NCBI RefSeq assembly: GCF_013364215.1
Contig: NZ_CP054923.1
Location: 1,116,001-1,180,000 of the forward strand
Reading direction: 5' to 3'
Source: Verrucosispora sp. NA02020
Lineage (GTDB): Bacteria > Actinomycetota > Actinomycetes > Mycobacteriales > Micromonosporaceae
Length of the DNA: 64,000 nucleotides
The notes under the pieces are model-generated. The model worked only from the letters and a program-made list of their open reading frames with translations. It was not told the DNA's origin and did not search any database. The position numbers and the translations under genes were made by a program. Shown one piece after another: positions 47,101 to 55,386 of this stretch (position 1 is its first letter; every line of letters starts with the position of its first letter).

Positions 47101-47183
47101 AGCGCGCCTGCCTCCATCTCGCTCGCGCCGCCGCGCTGAGCTGGACCACCCGAGCACACGGAGAGCACCGATGTTCGGTGTGA
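44115..47183 (+). CDS. Lantibiotic dehydratase (full-length LanB type)
   Basis: This 1022-residue enzyme would glutamylate precursor Ser/Thr from glutamyl-tRNA and eliminate glutamate to give dehydro residues. The N-terminal glutamylation domain is recognised by L-R-A-G-H-R-A-T-P-Y-G-L-F-A-G-V near residue 95. The C-terminal elimination (SpaB_C-like) domain begins near residue 755 with R-L-Y-V-K-L-Y-G-H and contains F-W-F-L-R-Y-N-D-P-D-P-H-L-R-L-R. The start is the GTG at 44115, with GGAGGA upstream. It overlaps the LanC-like gene by 13 nt. Length and domain order are normal for class I lanthipeptide systems. Confidence 0.93.
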   Translation: MYRHVDALVVRAAVCTPDRLALGWPDLTEAGAGAATWRPWLQQAMAAREFAAALEQASPVLADRVRVICDRQPIDDREIRRVVVSVLRYLLRAGHRATPYGLFAGVAPAHIGAQTVVRVGEGHRAVVRVRAPWLASMVDRLEADPALLPNLTVRANDRLIFRSDEVVLEDRAHPTPRSAPTHVHVRATAAVCAALAAARHPVRLDDLASQLAADHRADVGTVFVLLAKMVSQRLLLTNLRPATTSTDPLSVVVSRLEQALASDDRHTTENTRAPARATLGALRTLTGHHAASLGTSGQQRSVLTAALVALHPNDEPPVAVDLRLDVDLRLPETVTVEAAQAAAALVRLAPAGHAGWQAWHHRFLERYGPHALVPLREVVDADVGLGYPTGYRGALPTAPAPVTQRDRKLLALAQKAALRRQHEVVLDDATIRDLAGEVSIAQAQPTTELTVTIHARSRHDLDRGDFRLQVVGVSRNAGTTTGRFLDLLDPVDRDRIVHQYAALPTTTSGALRAQVSAATPYTVTEDVARATQVISHLISLGEYHDNTPGRIDLDDIAVTADVDRVYLVSISRRCPVEPIMFNAVEQVHYTLPLVRFLTEASAAFTTPCSAVDWGAASGLPFLPALRYRRTVLSPARWLLPAIDLPSLAASWTAWICALASWRNAVACPQRVYLGEGDQRIVLDLDEPAHLAVLRDHLGRADMAVLHAAPVADAAGWIDGRANEVVIPLAATTDPVPPPQRLTTAPVVDVRAHGHLPGVGDRLYVKLYGHPDRHTTILTRHLPSLLERLSPDMRFWFLRYNDPDPHLRLRLTGGAYETTAIGTWARQLRHGGLIARMQVDTDYPEPARFGGPAASTTLEEVFDADSAAALQQLAFAARKQTPDVRAVTAVSMLHITTTLIGNVAEGMRWLIAHTRPHRPAPPRDIYNGTVRLADPDQSGLMSLPDGQELLAAWLRRDQVLRTYRDVLHTAQVTADSVLPDLLHLHHTRMIGPDPDSERACLHLARAAALSWTTRAHGEHRCSV

Positions 47184-48391
47184 ACAGGACTGCGCTCACG
47201 GCAGCCACCACCATCGCTGACGCGCTCGCCGACCCACAGATCTTGCGACACGAGCCCTTGAGCGGCCGAGCCCGACCGCAGTCTCTCGCCGGTGGCGCGG
47301 TCGGCATCGCGCTGCTACACATCGAGCGTGCCCGCACCGGACACGGCGACGAGGCCCGCGTCCACGCCTGGCTGACGCACGCCGCGTCCGAGCCGATCAG
47401 CGCAGGCCCCAATGCGAACCTGTTCCACGGCGCGCCCGCACTCGGCTTCGCCCTGCACACCGCCGCGATGCCCCGGTACCGGCGCGCACTCGCGGCACTC
47501 GATGACAAGACGACCACGCTCACCCGCACGCGCCTGGCCACCGCCCATGGCCGCATCGGCCGAGGCGACCGGCTACAGATGCGGGAGTTCGACCTGATCC
47601 ACGGCCTGACCGGACTCGGCGTCTACCACCTACACCGCCACCCCACACACCCCATCACCGGCGAGGTCATCGCCTACCTGACCCGTCTCACCCAATCCCC
47701 CGGTGGGACCGATGATCTGCCACCGTGGTGGATGCCGGTCGGCCTATCCGGCGAACCTGACGCCGACTTCCCGCTCGGACACGGCAACCTCGGAATTGCC
47801 CACGGCATCAGCGCGGTCCTGGCGCTGCTGTCCCTCGCGATCCTTCACAACATTCCTGCGGCCGGCCTGCAGGATGCGGTCGCTCGCCTCTGCGAATGGA
47901 CCGACCAATGGCGTACGGATGAACCTGCCGGCACCTGGTGGCCCGGCTACCTCACCGTCGAACAAGCCCGAAGCCTCGCACCGCCGCACCGCCCCCGACC
48001 GTCCTGGTGTTACGGCATCAGCGGCACCGCACGTGCCCAGCACCTCGCCGGCCTCGCTCTCGGCGACACCGCTCGACAACACGCAGCCGAGGCAGCGATC
48101 CTCGCCACGCTACGCAACCCAGCACAGCTCGCCCTGCTACCCGGAATCGGGTTGTGCCACGGACAAGCGGGCCTACTCCAATCCGCCCTCCGCACAGCCG
48201 TCGACGCCCGCAACACCGCTATCGCCGCCGAACTACCCGACGTCGCAACCCACCTCAGCGCCCAACTGGCGCAGCCCATCACCGACCCCGAGCTCATGGA
48301 CGGTGCTGCGGGCGCCGCGCTCGCGTTACACGCCTTCGGCACCGGCGCCGCCCCCGTCTCTCCCTGGGACGCCGTCCTCCTGCTGGGCTAA
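47171..48391 (+). CDS. LanC-like lanthionine cyclase
   Basis: This 406-residue zinc enzyme adds Cys thiols to dehydro residues. The zinc ligands appear as S-W-C-Y-G near residue 278 and G-L-C-H-G near residue 322. The helical toroid repeats show as L-I-H-G-L-T-G-L-G and L-G-H-G-N-L-G-I-A-H-G. The start is the ATG at 47171, inside the dehydratase 3' end. It is intact. Confidence 0.93.
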   Translation: MFGVNRTALTAATTIADALADPQILRHEPLSGRARPQSLAGGAVGIALLHIERARTGHGDEARVHAWLTHAASEPISAGPNANLFHGAPALGFALHTAAMPRYRRALAALDDKTTTLTRTRLATAHGRIGRGDRLQMREFDLIHGLTGLGVYHLHRHPTHPITGEVIAYLTRLTQSPGGTDDLPPWWMPVGLSGEPDADFPLGHGNLGIAHGISAVLALLSLAILHNIPAAGLQDAVARLCEWTDQWRTDEPAGTWWPGYLTVEQARSLAPPHRPRPSWCYGISGTARAQHLAGLALGDTARQHAAEAAILATLRNPAQLALLPGIGLCHGQAGLLQSALRTAVDARNTAIAAELPDVATHLSAQLAQPITDPELMDGAAGAALALHAFGTGAAPVSPWDAVLLLG

Positions 48392-48456
48392 CCACCACCC
48401 CGCCCGATGCATCCGATCCGCGATGTCGCCGACCTCATCCCTTGCAGAGAGGGCCT

Positions 48457-49302
48457 ATGAACTCCACACGCTGGATGCACGTCACCGTTCAATTCCGGGA
48501 TCAACCCTCTGCCGAGGACATCGCCGTCACCCGCGTGGCACCCCTATTCACTGCCGCTGAGGCCGACAGGCTCATCTCGGGCTGGTTCTTCATCCGCAAA
48601 GCAATCCAGTGGCGATTCCGTTACCTCCCCACAGACCAGAACGCCGACGCACGGGCGTACCTACTCGGTCACCTGTACGCACTCAGACGCACCGGACACC
48701 TCGCCTGGGCGACGCAGAGCATCTACGAACCCGAACTCCGTGCCTTCGGCGGAGACGAGGCGATGGAGGTCGCACACCGGCTCTGGCACGCCGACAGCCG
48801 CCACGTACTCACCTACCTCGCCGCCACCGCCGAGCACCCCACGACTCGACGCCGACGAGAGATGGCGATCCTGCTGGCCAGTGCGATGCTGCGTGCCGCC
48901 GGTCTGGACTGGTACGAGCAAGGCGATGTCTGGGCACAGGTGGCCCACCATCGGACACCACCCGACGGTCTCGACGCCGACACCGCAGCAACCCTCCAAG
49001 CGTCACTCCGCCAGCTCATGAGCACTGACGCAGACAGCTTCACGGTGCCCGGCAAGCCCTCTACCACTGCCTCGAACTGGACCACGTCATTCGCCACTTC
49101 AGGCCGCGACCTGGCCCGTCTCACCTCGTCCGGACACCTGCGACGCGGACTCCGCGACGTCCTGGCACACCACATCATCTTCGCGATGAACCGCCTCGGC
49201 CTACCCGCCACCACTCAGGCCGTTCTCTCCACACACGCCGCCACCGTGGTCTTCGGCCCCGACCCGACACTCGACGCTCCCGCACCCAACGGTTCGGCAT
49301 GA
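48457..49302 (+). CDS. Thiopeptide-type bacteriocin biosynthesis (SpaB_C-like) protein
   Basis: This 281-residue protein starts at the ATG at 48457, after GAGAGGG. W-F-F-I-R-K-A-I-Q-W-R-F-R-Y and Y-E-P-E-L-R-A-F-G-G are signatures of the stand-alone SpaB_C/TIGR03891-type domain. The dehydratase of this cluster already carries its own C-terminal domain, so this second copy may do elimination on another step, bind the leader or be a paralogous processing factor. Longer open frames upstream are shadows of the cyclase gene. It overlaps the next gene by 4 nt. Confidence 0.88.
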   Translation: MNSTRWMHVTVQFRDQPSAEDIAVTRVAPLFTAAEADRLISGWFFIRKAIQWRFRYLPTDQNADARAYLLGHLYALRRTGHLAWATQSIYEPELRAFGGDEAMEVAHRLWHADSRHVLTYLAATAEHPTTRRRREMAILLASAMLRAAGLDWYEQGDVWAQVAHHRTPPDGLDADTAATLQASLRQLMSTDADSFTVPGKPSTTASNWTTSFATSGRDLARLTSSGHLRRGLRDVLAHHIIFAMNRLGLPATTQAVLSTHAATVVFGPDPTLDAPAPNGSA

Positions 49303-50393
49303 GACCAGACGTGGCCCGCAGATTCCCGCTAGTCGCCAGACAGCGCCCCATCTGCACGCCGCTCGACCAGCGTGTGATCGACCTTCAGCAACGCGCGCAT
49401 GCCGCCCGGGCACAGCGCGATACGGCAGCAGCGACCGCAGTCTTCAATCTGGCCGCCCTCCTGGCATCCGACTGCGGCATACCCGACCTGGCACGAACCT
49501 GGTGTCACCGGCTCGCGGCGGTCGCGCTGGCCAACGACCACGAGCCTCAGCACGCTCTCGAGCCCCTCGTCAACCTCGCCCGTCTCCACATCCGGGCAGG
49601 CAACGGCCCAGCCGCCTGGACGCTCTTGGAAGAGCTCTTCCAGGCCATCGACATCCGCACCGACACCACGATCGACGGCATCACCGTCCCCGCAGCCCGG
49701 CTCACCAACACGCCCACCGCCCACTCCGCTACCCGACGGTGGCTGTGGACCGTCCTGCTCGGCACCGGCGCCCACGCCCTGGCCACCGCCGGCCGATGGG
49801 ACGAAGCAAGCCGACGCCTCAGCCACTACAAGGGAATCGGCACACGCATGCTCGACGGCCGACAGGTGAACGTGATCGCCCACGCCATGGCCGGCCGCCA
49901 CCAGCAGGCACGCGCGATGCTCAGCGCAACCCAACCCAGCGAGCCATGGGAAGACGCCGTCACCACCTGCCTGTCCCTACACCTACCGCCAGTCGGCCCA
50001 GCCGACGTGATAACCGCCGCGCTGAACGCCTACCAGGCGCTCGATCACGCCAAACCCGAGCTCACCGTGTTCCACCTCCGGCTCGGTCTCTCCGTCATCG
50101 ACGCACTACGCCACGATCACCCTGCGCGGAAGCAAGTCGCCGCGAACCTGGTCCACCAGGCTGCAGTCGACGGCTACGCCGCCCGCGATTTCCTGGCCCA
50201 CCCCGAGCACCCCGACATCGCCACCACTCGACAGATCCAGCAACTGACCGACCTGGTATCCGCCTGCGGCCTCGCACTCGGAAGTATGCCCTCAGCCCAC
50301 CTCGTCACTCTCAACAGCGCCCTCGACATAGCCGAATCGGCCATCGCGCGTCAGGGTGAGAGCCGGGTTATGGGCCCCGACAGCGCCAGGTGA
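49299..50393 (+). CDS. Hypothetical helical-repeat protein at the end of the FxLD operon
   Basis: This 364-residue, mostly helical protein has TPR-like spacing (A-V-F-N-L-A-A-L-L-A-S-D-C-G, L-V-N-L-A-R-L-H-I-R-A-G-N). ATGA overlap with the SpaB_C-like gene indicates co-translation. Similar proteins occur at the ends of actinobacterial RiPP operons. The role is unknown. No transmembrane or catalytic motif is seen. Confidence 0.65.
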   Translation: MRPDVARRFPLVARQRPICTPLDQRVIDLQQRAHAARAQRDTAAATAVFNLAALLASDCGIPDLARTWCHRLAAVALANDHEPQHALEPLVNLARLHIRAGNGPAAWTLLEELFQAIDIRTDTTIDGITVPAARLTNTPTAHSATRRWLWTVLLGTGAHALATAGRWDEASRRLSHYKGIGTRMLDGRQVNVIAHAMAGRHQQARAMLSATQPSEPWEDAVTTCLSLHLPPVGPADVITAALNAYQALDHAKPELTVFHLRLGLSVIDALRHDHPARKQVAANLVHQAAVDGYAARDFLAHPEHPDIATTRQIQQLTDLVSACGLALGSMPSAHLVTLNSALDIAESAIARQGESRVMGPDSAR

Positions 50394-50542
50394 CGTTGCC
50401 TAGATATTGCGCAGTGGCAGGCGCTAATCGGCGACAGCCTCGGCCGCTGATGGATCGTGCCCACCGCGCTGGCGGGCTTATGCGGCCTCACCCGCACCGT
50501 CCCGTCAGCGCCGGCGATCCCGGAACTCGTTAACATGATCGG

Positions 50543-51088
50543 GTGCGGCGCGACCTGACGAGAGTCATCTCCGAACTGAACGCTGCGTCTCTCACGTATC
50601 AAGAAGTCGGTGCTACTCAGGCTGAGTCGATGCCCCAGGGCTACGGCCATGTGCACCGAGATGTCAGCCTGGGCAGCGGACGCGAGGCCTTTGAGCGAGC
50701 GACTGCCGCCTTGTTCGGCTGGCGGATGCACGAAGAGGCCGGCCTCACTGTCGTGCACTCAGGCGGAAAGCCTACAGCGGGGATCATCGCAGTCTTGCGG
50801 GCCGGCTGGCCCCTTCTAGAGCTCACCATCCCGTGCCGAGTCGTGTACACGGTCGATGAAAACGATCGCCGTGGATTCGCCTACGGAACCCTGCCCGGCC
50901 ATCCGGAACGCGGCGAAGAAGCATTCGTGATCGCTATGACCGAAACAGGCGACGTGCGGATCCGGGTCCGAGCGTTCAGCCGTCCCGCCTCGCTCGTGGC
51001 ACGGGCAGGCGGACCACTCACCCGATTGGTACAGCAGTACGCGACCGACCGTTACGTAACCGCGCTCCGACGCCTTGCCCACGGGTAG
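50543..51088 (+). CDS. DUF1990 family protein
   Basis: This 181-residue protein starts at a GTG. The C-terminal block G-F-A-Y-G-T-L-P-G-H-P-E-R-G-E-E-A-F is diagnostic of DUF1990, with F-G-W-R-M-H as the N-terminal signature. The function of the family is not established. It stands alone after the FxLD operon. Confidence 0.85.
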   Translation: MRRDLTRVISELNAASLTYQEVGATQAESMPQGYGHVHRDVSLGSGREAFERATAALFGWRMHEEAGLTVVHSGGKPTAGIIAVLRAGWPLLELTIPCRVVYTVDENDRRGFAYGTLPGHPERGEEAFVIAMTETGDVRIRVRAFSRPASLVARAGGPLTRLVQQYATDRYVTALRRLAHG

Positions 51089-51308
51089 AAAGCTCTTCAC
51101 GGATCGCCGCAGCGCACATCTCTCTGCGCCAATCTTCGACGCCCAGGTCGCCAAATGGCTCCGCACCCAGCGGCTGGCATCGCTACACGTGAACAAGACG
51201 CCCGACTACGAGCAGTACCTGAAGCTTCTGAAAGACTGGGGCCAGCGGACAGGACGCGCGCCGGCGCAGGTTGAAGCCGGGATCTTTCAACTCGCCACGG
51301 AGCGTTGA
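51075..51308 (+). pseudogene. C-terminal fragment resembling OGG-fold glycosylase-like proteins
   Basis: The 77-codon frame contains D-Y-E-Q-Y-L-K-L-L-K-D-W and R-A-P-A-Q-V-E-A-G-I-F-Q-L-A. These resemble the C-terminal helices of the actinobacterial 8-oxoguanine glycosylase OGG-fold proteins. It has only a TTG start inside the DUF1990 3' end and no catalytic helix-hairpin-helix, so it is probably a remnant. Assignment is weak. Confidence 0.35.
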
Positions 51309-51509
51309 GGAACGACGGGCCTTGCAGCACGCCCGCAGAGATCACCCACATGCCGCTTTGCGGCAGATATGCGCACCTGACCGCGTCGAGGCGATGGCGT
51401 CACCCGTGGCCCAATGCGACGAGCCGTAGCCGCGACGGGACCTCAGTTGACCTGCTTCTTCTACCGAGCCTGGAAGAAGTATGTGACCCGCTTCTGAGAG
51501 GATCTCGCG

Positions 51510-52019
51510 ATGGAGCGGGAAGAGTTCTGGCGTCTGGTCGAATCCATGGGGCCGCAGCCGGACGACGATGGCTTCGACAGGCTGACCGCCGAGTTGGCAA
51601 CGCTGCCGGTGCCGGACATCCAGGCGTTCGAGGATCACCTGGCCGCCCTGCTGCACGGCCTGGACACACACGCTCACGCCCGTGCCGCCCGAGCCAGGGG
51701 CGACTGGTTCCTCTACGTCCGCTGCGCCGCAGTCGCCACCGGGCGAGCAGCCTACGAAGAAGTGCTCGCCGATCCGCACAAGCTTCGGCGTTTCGCACGG
51801 CGCGAGGCAGAACCCCTTCTCTTCATCGCGTCCCAGGCGTACGAGCGCAGCACCGGCTTGCCATGGCGTCATGAGTCACCGGTCAGCTACGAGTCCGGAA
51901 GCAACCTCACCGGCTGGAGCGGCGACGACACTTCCGGCCGGCTCCCACTCTGGCTAAGGATGATCATTGCCATCACCCGCCCATTGCGCCGCAGCACTCA
52001 GCCGCCTGGCCACGATTGA
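51510..52019 (+). CDS. DUF4240 domain protein
   Basis: This 169-residue protein begins M-E-R-E-E-F-W-R-L-V-E-S. It has the family pattern of L-A-T-L-P-V-P-D-I-Q-A-F-E-D-H-L, then G-D-W-F-L-Y-V-R-C-A-A-V-A-T-G, then V-L-A-D-P-H-K-L. DUF4240 proteins are widespread in actinomycetes and some accompany toxin/immunity loci. The function is unknown. Confidence 0.75.
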   Translation: MEREEFWRLVESMGPQPDDDGFDRLTAELATLPVPDIQAFEDHLAALLHGLDTHAHARAARARGDWFLYVRCAAVATGRAAYEEVLADPHKLRRFARREAEPLLFIASQAYERSTGLPWRHESPVSYESGSNLTGWSGDDTSGRLPLWLRMIIAITRPLRRSTQPPGHD

Positions 52020-52080
52020 CTACGGCAACGAGGAAGCGCGCACGTCACGCGGCAGATGAGCAGGGCTCGGCGCGCCAGCC

Positions 52081-52267
52081 TCAGATTCCACGCGAGCAGT
52101 CAAGGACCTCCCGCATGATGTCGCCGTGCCGAGCATGGAGAGCGGTCTCCTCAATCAGGCGAAACAGGACATAGCGCATTGCATTCGATGGGCTCTGTAC
52201 GCGCACGGGGGCGTCCAAATCCATCGCGGCGACAATCGCGTTTGACGTCTCAGACTGGGCGCTGTGT
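52081..52267 (-). pseudogene. DUF664/DinB-fold remnant
   Basis: On the minus strand the last roughly 60 codons of a DUF664 (mycothiol-dependent DinB-like) protein can be read: I-V-A-A-M-D-L-D-A-P-V, then F-R-L-I-E-E-T-A-L-H-A-R-H-G-D-I-M-R-E. The frame closes with a TGA upstream and has no start. It lies within a 435-bp spacer (52020-52455) that is otherwise without genes. Confidence 0.6.
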
Positions 52268-52455
52268 CATCAGTGCGGTCGGACATCCGACACAACAGCC
52301 TCCGTATCCAGCCATTGGCGGTATCGCATGTAGCCGATGAGCCATCATGATCGCGATGAAGCGTTTGCGGGTGGACACTTCCATCAACCGTCCCCCTTGG
52401 ATCGAGTCGTCCGTTCGGGTGATGCTAGTAGCGCGGGTCTCGCTATGCTGTCGAC

Positions 52456-52716
52456 GTGGACGATGTCTCGCTCGCCGTGGCGATAGCCGCCTTTGCGCCG
52501 GTTATCGTCAGAGCAGCGCTTACTGCATGGAAATTTTGGCTGTCCAGGCAGGAGAAGGTTTCGATCACCGTTTCTGTCGATGACCGGCGCATCGAAATTA
52601 GTTCGGCGAGTCGCCTGAGCGTTGAGAATTTGCATTCCATGCTGCGGGCGCTCGACACGGTTAGAGGCGATACATCGGCGAAAGCATCCGGTGCGCGCGA
52701 GGCTGCCGATGAGTAA
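52456..52716 (+). CDS. Small membrane protein resembling effector-associated constant component EACC1
   Basis: This 86-residue protein starts at a GTG. An N-terminal hydrophobic helix, then K-F-W-L-S-R-Q-E-K-V-S-I-T-V-S-V and E-I-S-S-A-S-R-L-S-V-E-N-L follow the order seen in the C-terminal half of EACC1 proteins. Those are partners of NTPase-dependent conflict systems in actinobacteria. The match is by pattern only. It overlaps the next gene by 8 nt, so the two form a unit. Confidence 0.5.
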   Translation: MDDVSLAVAIAAFAPVIVRAALTAWKFWLSRQEKVSITVSVDDRRIEISSASRLSVENLHSMLRALDTVRGDTSAKASGAREAADE

Positions 52717-53140
52717 GAGCGCTAAGCGAGCCGCTAGCGAGAACATGTCTGGCTTTGCTGGAGTTAGCGGCGGCACGGGGCTTGTGTACCTCGGATACCA
52801 GCTCGGCGGCGGCTGGGGTACAGCCATGATCTACATGTCACCCCTGATCTCGTGGGCTCTTGGCTACGGTCTATTTCGGTGGAATGTGTGGGTCGATCAG
52901 CGAACCAGGCAGCGAGCTCTGCATGATCTTGAAGAAGAGATCAACGGTCTGCTAGACGGTGACGAGATTGCCCCCACGGAGAAGGCTGAGCTCAAAAAGG
53001 CACTGGCTCAGCTGAAATTGCATGCGGGACGCCAGGGGATTGAGCGAGTCAGAATCCTCTTGGACGCTCCAAGCATAGCGATCGGTGGGGTGCCTCGATT
53101 GGACATAGATGCCGGCGTAGTCCCGCGCCCGCGCGACTAG
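52709..53140 (+). CDS. Hypothetical membrane protein with coiled coil, partner of the EACC1-like gene
   Basis: This 143-residue protein starts at the ATG at 52709. Two hydrophobic stretches lie at about residues 15-55 (G-L-V-Y-L-G-Y-Q-L-G-G-G-W-G and Y-M-S-P-L-I-S-W-A-L-G-Y-G-L). A charged coiled coil follows (D-L-E-E-E-I-N-G-L-L, K-A-E-L-K-K-A-L-A-Q-L-K), then a short tail. The family is unknown. Base composition here (52.4-53.1 kb) is visibly lower in GC than in the surroundings, suggesting separate origin. Confidence 0.55.
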   Translation: MSKSAKRAASENMSGFAGVSGGTGLVYLGYQLGGGWGTAMIYMSPLISWALGYGLFRWNVWVDQRTRQRALHDLEEEINGLLDGDEIAPTEKAELKKALAQLKLHAGRQGIERVRILLDAPSIAIGGVPRLDIDAGVVPRPRD

Positions 53141-53192
53141 AGAGTCATGCCAAGATTTTCCGCTCTGCGCTGACATCGGCAAAGCCGTGAGT

Positions 53193-54622
53193 GGCTAATC
53201 ATGTTCCGGAGGCCATGTAGGCGGCGAGGATGTAGTTGGGGTGGCGGTCGAGGTTCTTGCGGGCGCGGTCGTAGCGCATGGTGGTGCGCGGGTCGGCGTG
53301 GCGAGCGGCGATCTGCACGTCGCGGAGGCTGACGCCGGCGTCGACCATGGTCGTCACGAACGTGTGGCGCAGCATGTGCGGGTGCATCCTCGGCATCCGG
53401 ATCCCTGCGGCGTGGGCGAGGTGTTTGAGTCGGCGGGTGGCGGCGTGCCGGTCCATCCGCCCACCATGGATGTTGCGCAGGATCGGCCCGGCGTTGCGGT
53501 CGTCGACGGCCCGGTCGATGGCTCGGGCCACGGCTGGCGGTAGTGGGACGAGGACGACCTTGCCGCCTTTACCGCGTACGCGTAGGACCCGGTGGCCGTG
53601 TTCCTCGCCGAGGTCGGTGATGTTCGCCCCGCAGGTTTCGAAGATCCGCAGCCCGAGCAGGCCCAGGAGCGCGACCAGGGCGAAGTCGTTCGGGTTCGAG
53701 GAGTTGCGAGCGGTGGTGATCAGGGCTTCGAACTGTAGGTGCCCCAGTCCGAGGGTCGGTGATTCGGCTGGCACGGTGGGTCGGCGGACGTAGTCGGCCG
53801 GTGAGTGCTCCAGGATGGCGTCGATGACGCAGACCCGGTAGAAGCCGACCACGACGGACAGCCGACGGGAGACGGTCGAGGGCTGGTACCGGCGGATGTC
53901 TTGCAGCGGCTGATCATGTTCCGGAGGCCATGTAGGCGGCGAGGATGTAGTTGGGGTGGCGGTCGAGGTTCTTGCGGGCGCGGTCGTAGCGCATGGTGGT
54001 GCGCGGGTCGGCGTGGCGAGCGGCGATCTGCACGTCGCGGAGGCTGACGCCGGCGTCGACCATGGTCGTCACGAACGTGTGGCGCAGCATGTGCGGGTGC
54101 ATCCTCGGCATCCGGATCCCTGCGGCGTGGGCGAGGTGTTTGAGTCGGCGGGTGGCGGCGTGCCGGTCCATCCGCCCACCATGGATGTTGCGCAGGATCG
54201 GCCCGGCGTTGCGGTCGTCGACGGCCCGGTCGATGGCTCGGGCCACGGCTGGCGGTAGTGGGACGAGGACGACCTTGCCGCCTTTACCGCGTACGCGTAG
54301 GACCCGGTGGCCGTGTTCCTCGCCGAGGTCGGTGATGTTCGCCCCGCAGGTTTCGAAGATCCGCAGCCCGAGCAGGCCCAGGAGCGCGACCAGGGCGAAG
54401 TCGTTCGGGTTCGAGGAGTTGCGAGCGGTGGTGATCAGGGCTTCGAACTGTAGGTGCCCCAGTCCGAGGGTCGGTGATTCGGCTGGCACGGTGGGTCGGC
54501 GGACGTAGTCGGCCGGTGAGTGCTCCAGGATGGCGTCGATGACGCAGACCCGGTAGAAGCCGACCACGACGGACAGCCGACGGGAGACGGTCGAGGGCTG
54601 GTACCGGCGGATGTCTTGCAGC
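53193..54622. repeat. 715-bp tandem duplication
   Basis: Unit 1 (53193-53907) and unit 2 (53908-54622) are direct head-to-tail copies. The only difference I found is near the left boundary (GGCTA against GGCTG). The unit covers the 3' two-thirds of the tyrosine recombinase gene. The near identity indicates a recent event or an assembly artefact. Confidence 0.9.
53199..53907 (-). pseudogene. Duplicated 3' fragment of tyrosine recombinase
   Basis: This second copy of the recombinase C-terminal domain lacks the N-terminal core-binding domain. It keeps the catalytic R-I-F-E region, H-M-L-R-H-T-F and M-R-Y-D-R, and an internal ATG at 53852 would give 217 residues. Without the N-terminal domain it should not form a clamp on DNA, so it is probably non-functional. 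Confidence 0.85.
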
Positions 54623-54831
54623 CAGCGCACGTACCGCTCGATGTCCACCCGCGTTGTAGCGAGCGGGTCCAGGTCGTGGTTGGCGCACCACCGGAGGAAG
54701 ACACGCAGGTCGGACTCGGTGTGAACGCGGGTCTGGCCACGGTAGCGGCCCAGGAAGGCCGATACCGCGGCGTGTACGACGAGTTGGTCGGTCGGTACGA
54801 CACGGGAGACGGGAGCAGGAGAGGTAGCCAT
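53914..54831 (-). CDS. Tyrosine recombinase (XerC/D-like)
   Basis: This is a 305-residue recombinase from the ATG at 54831. The frame is open to 54960, but the extension does not look conserved. The N-terminal SAM-like core-binding domain has L-R-V-F-L-R-W-C-A-N-H-D-L. The catalytic residues lie in G-L-R-I-F-E-T (Arg), H-M-L-R-H-T-F (His, Arg), A-A-R-H-A-D-P (His) and M-R-Y-D-R-A (Tyr). Such stand-alone recombinases move integrons, transposons or plasmids. It is unrelated to the integrase at 30901 and to the remnant at 28834. Confidence 0.9.
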   Translation of the reverse strand: MATSPAPVSRVVPTDQLVVHAAVSAFLGRYRGQTRVHTESDLRVFLRWCANHDLDPLATTRVDIERYVRWLQDIRRYQPSTVSRRLSVVVGFYRVCVIDAILEHSPADYVRRPTVPAESPTLGLGHLQFEALITTARNSSNPNDFALVALLGLLGLRIFETCGANITDLGEEHGHRVLRVRGKGGKVVLVPLPPAVARAIDRAVDDRNAGPILRNIHGGRMDRHAATRRLKHLAHAAGIRMPRMHPHMLRHTFVTTMVDAGVSLRDVQIAARHADPRTTMRYDRARKNLDRHPNYILAAYMASGT

Positions 54832-55041
54832 ATACCACCGTGCGTCACCACCGGTGATGAACACCAGTCCACCCGGAGCGGCATGAGCGTGCGTGTGGTC
54901 AAACTGCCTCGGGCTGGCAGCTGCAGGCGAGAACGCCGCTGTAGATCTTCGATGACCCATGCGCCGGGTGCTTGAGTGTTCTTCGAGGGAAGACGGGTAC
55001 CACCTGCGGGCGAGGCCCGGTCCAGCGGACGGCAGCTGTTA

Positions 55042-55386
55042 CTACTGCCGTGCCCAACGGAGCACCGCGGTGCCCTTCGGTGTCAAGGTGCCGGCCCGCT
55101 CGAAGGGTTCGAGTACGTCCACGGTCTCCGCGATCAACGCAGCCCGATCGTCGTTGTTAACGACGCTACTCAGTTGGGCGAGGGTGACGCCCAGTTCCTC
55201 GGCGAGGTCGATGCGATTCGGCTCTTGGCGGTGCAGCGCGCGGCGGATGCTGGCCGCCGTGGTCAGTAGGGCCTTGGCGGTCTCCGTGTCTTCGGCATGG
55301 TGCGCCAGGTCACCCAGCCGCTCGTAGGAGATCGACAGGTCGCGGGCGTAGCTGGTGTTCTCCGGCTCAGCGGCAGCCAACCGCTC
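55042..55386 (-). pseudogene. C-terminal TPR-protein remnant cut by IS5-type element
   Basis: The minus-strand frame reads E-R-L-A-A-A-E-P-E-N-T-S-Y-A-R-D-L-S, then Y-E-R-L-G-D-L-A, and ends with a short helical domain at 55042. The first part is the repeat unit of large actinobacterial TPR/NTPase signalling proteins. The IS5-type element begins within the codons for H-E-R. The rest of the gene is not found on the far side of the element, so a deletion or rearrangement accompanied the insertion. Confidence 0.65.
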
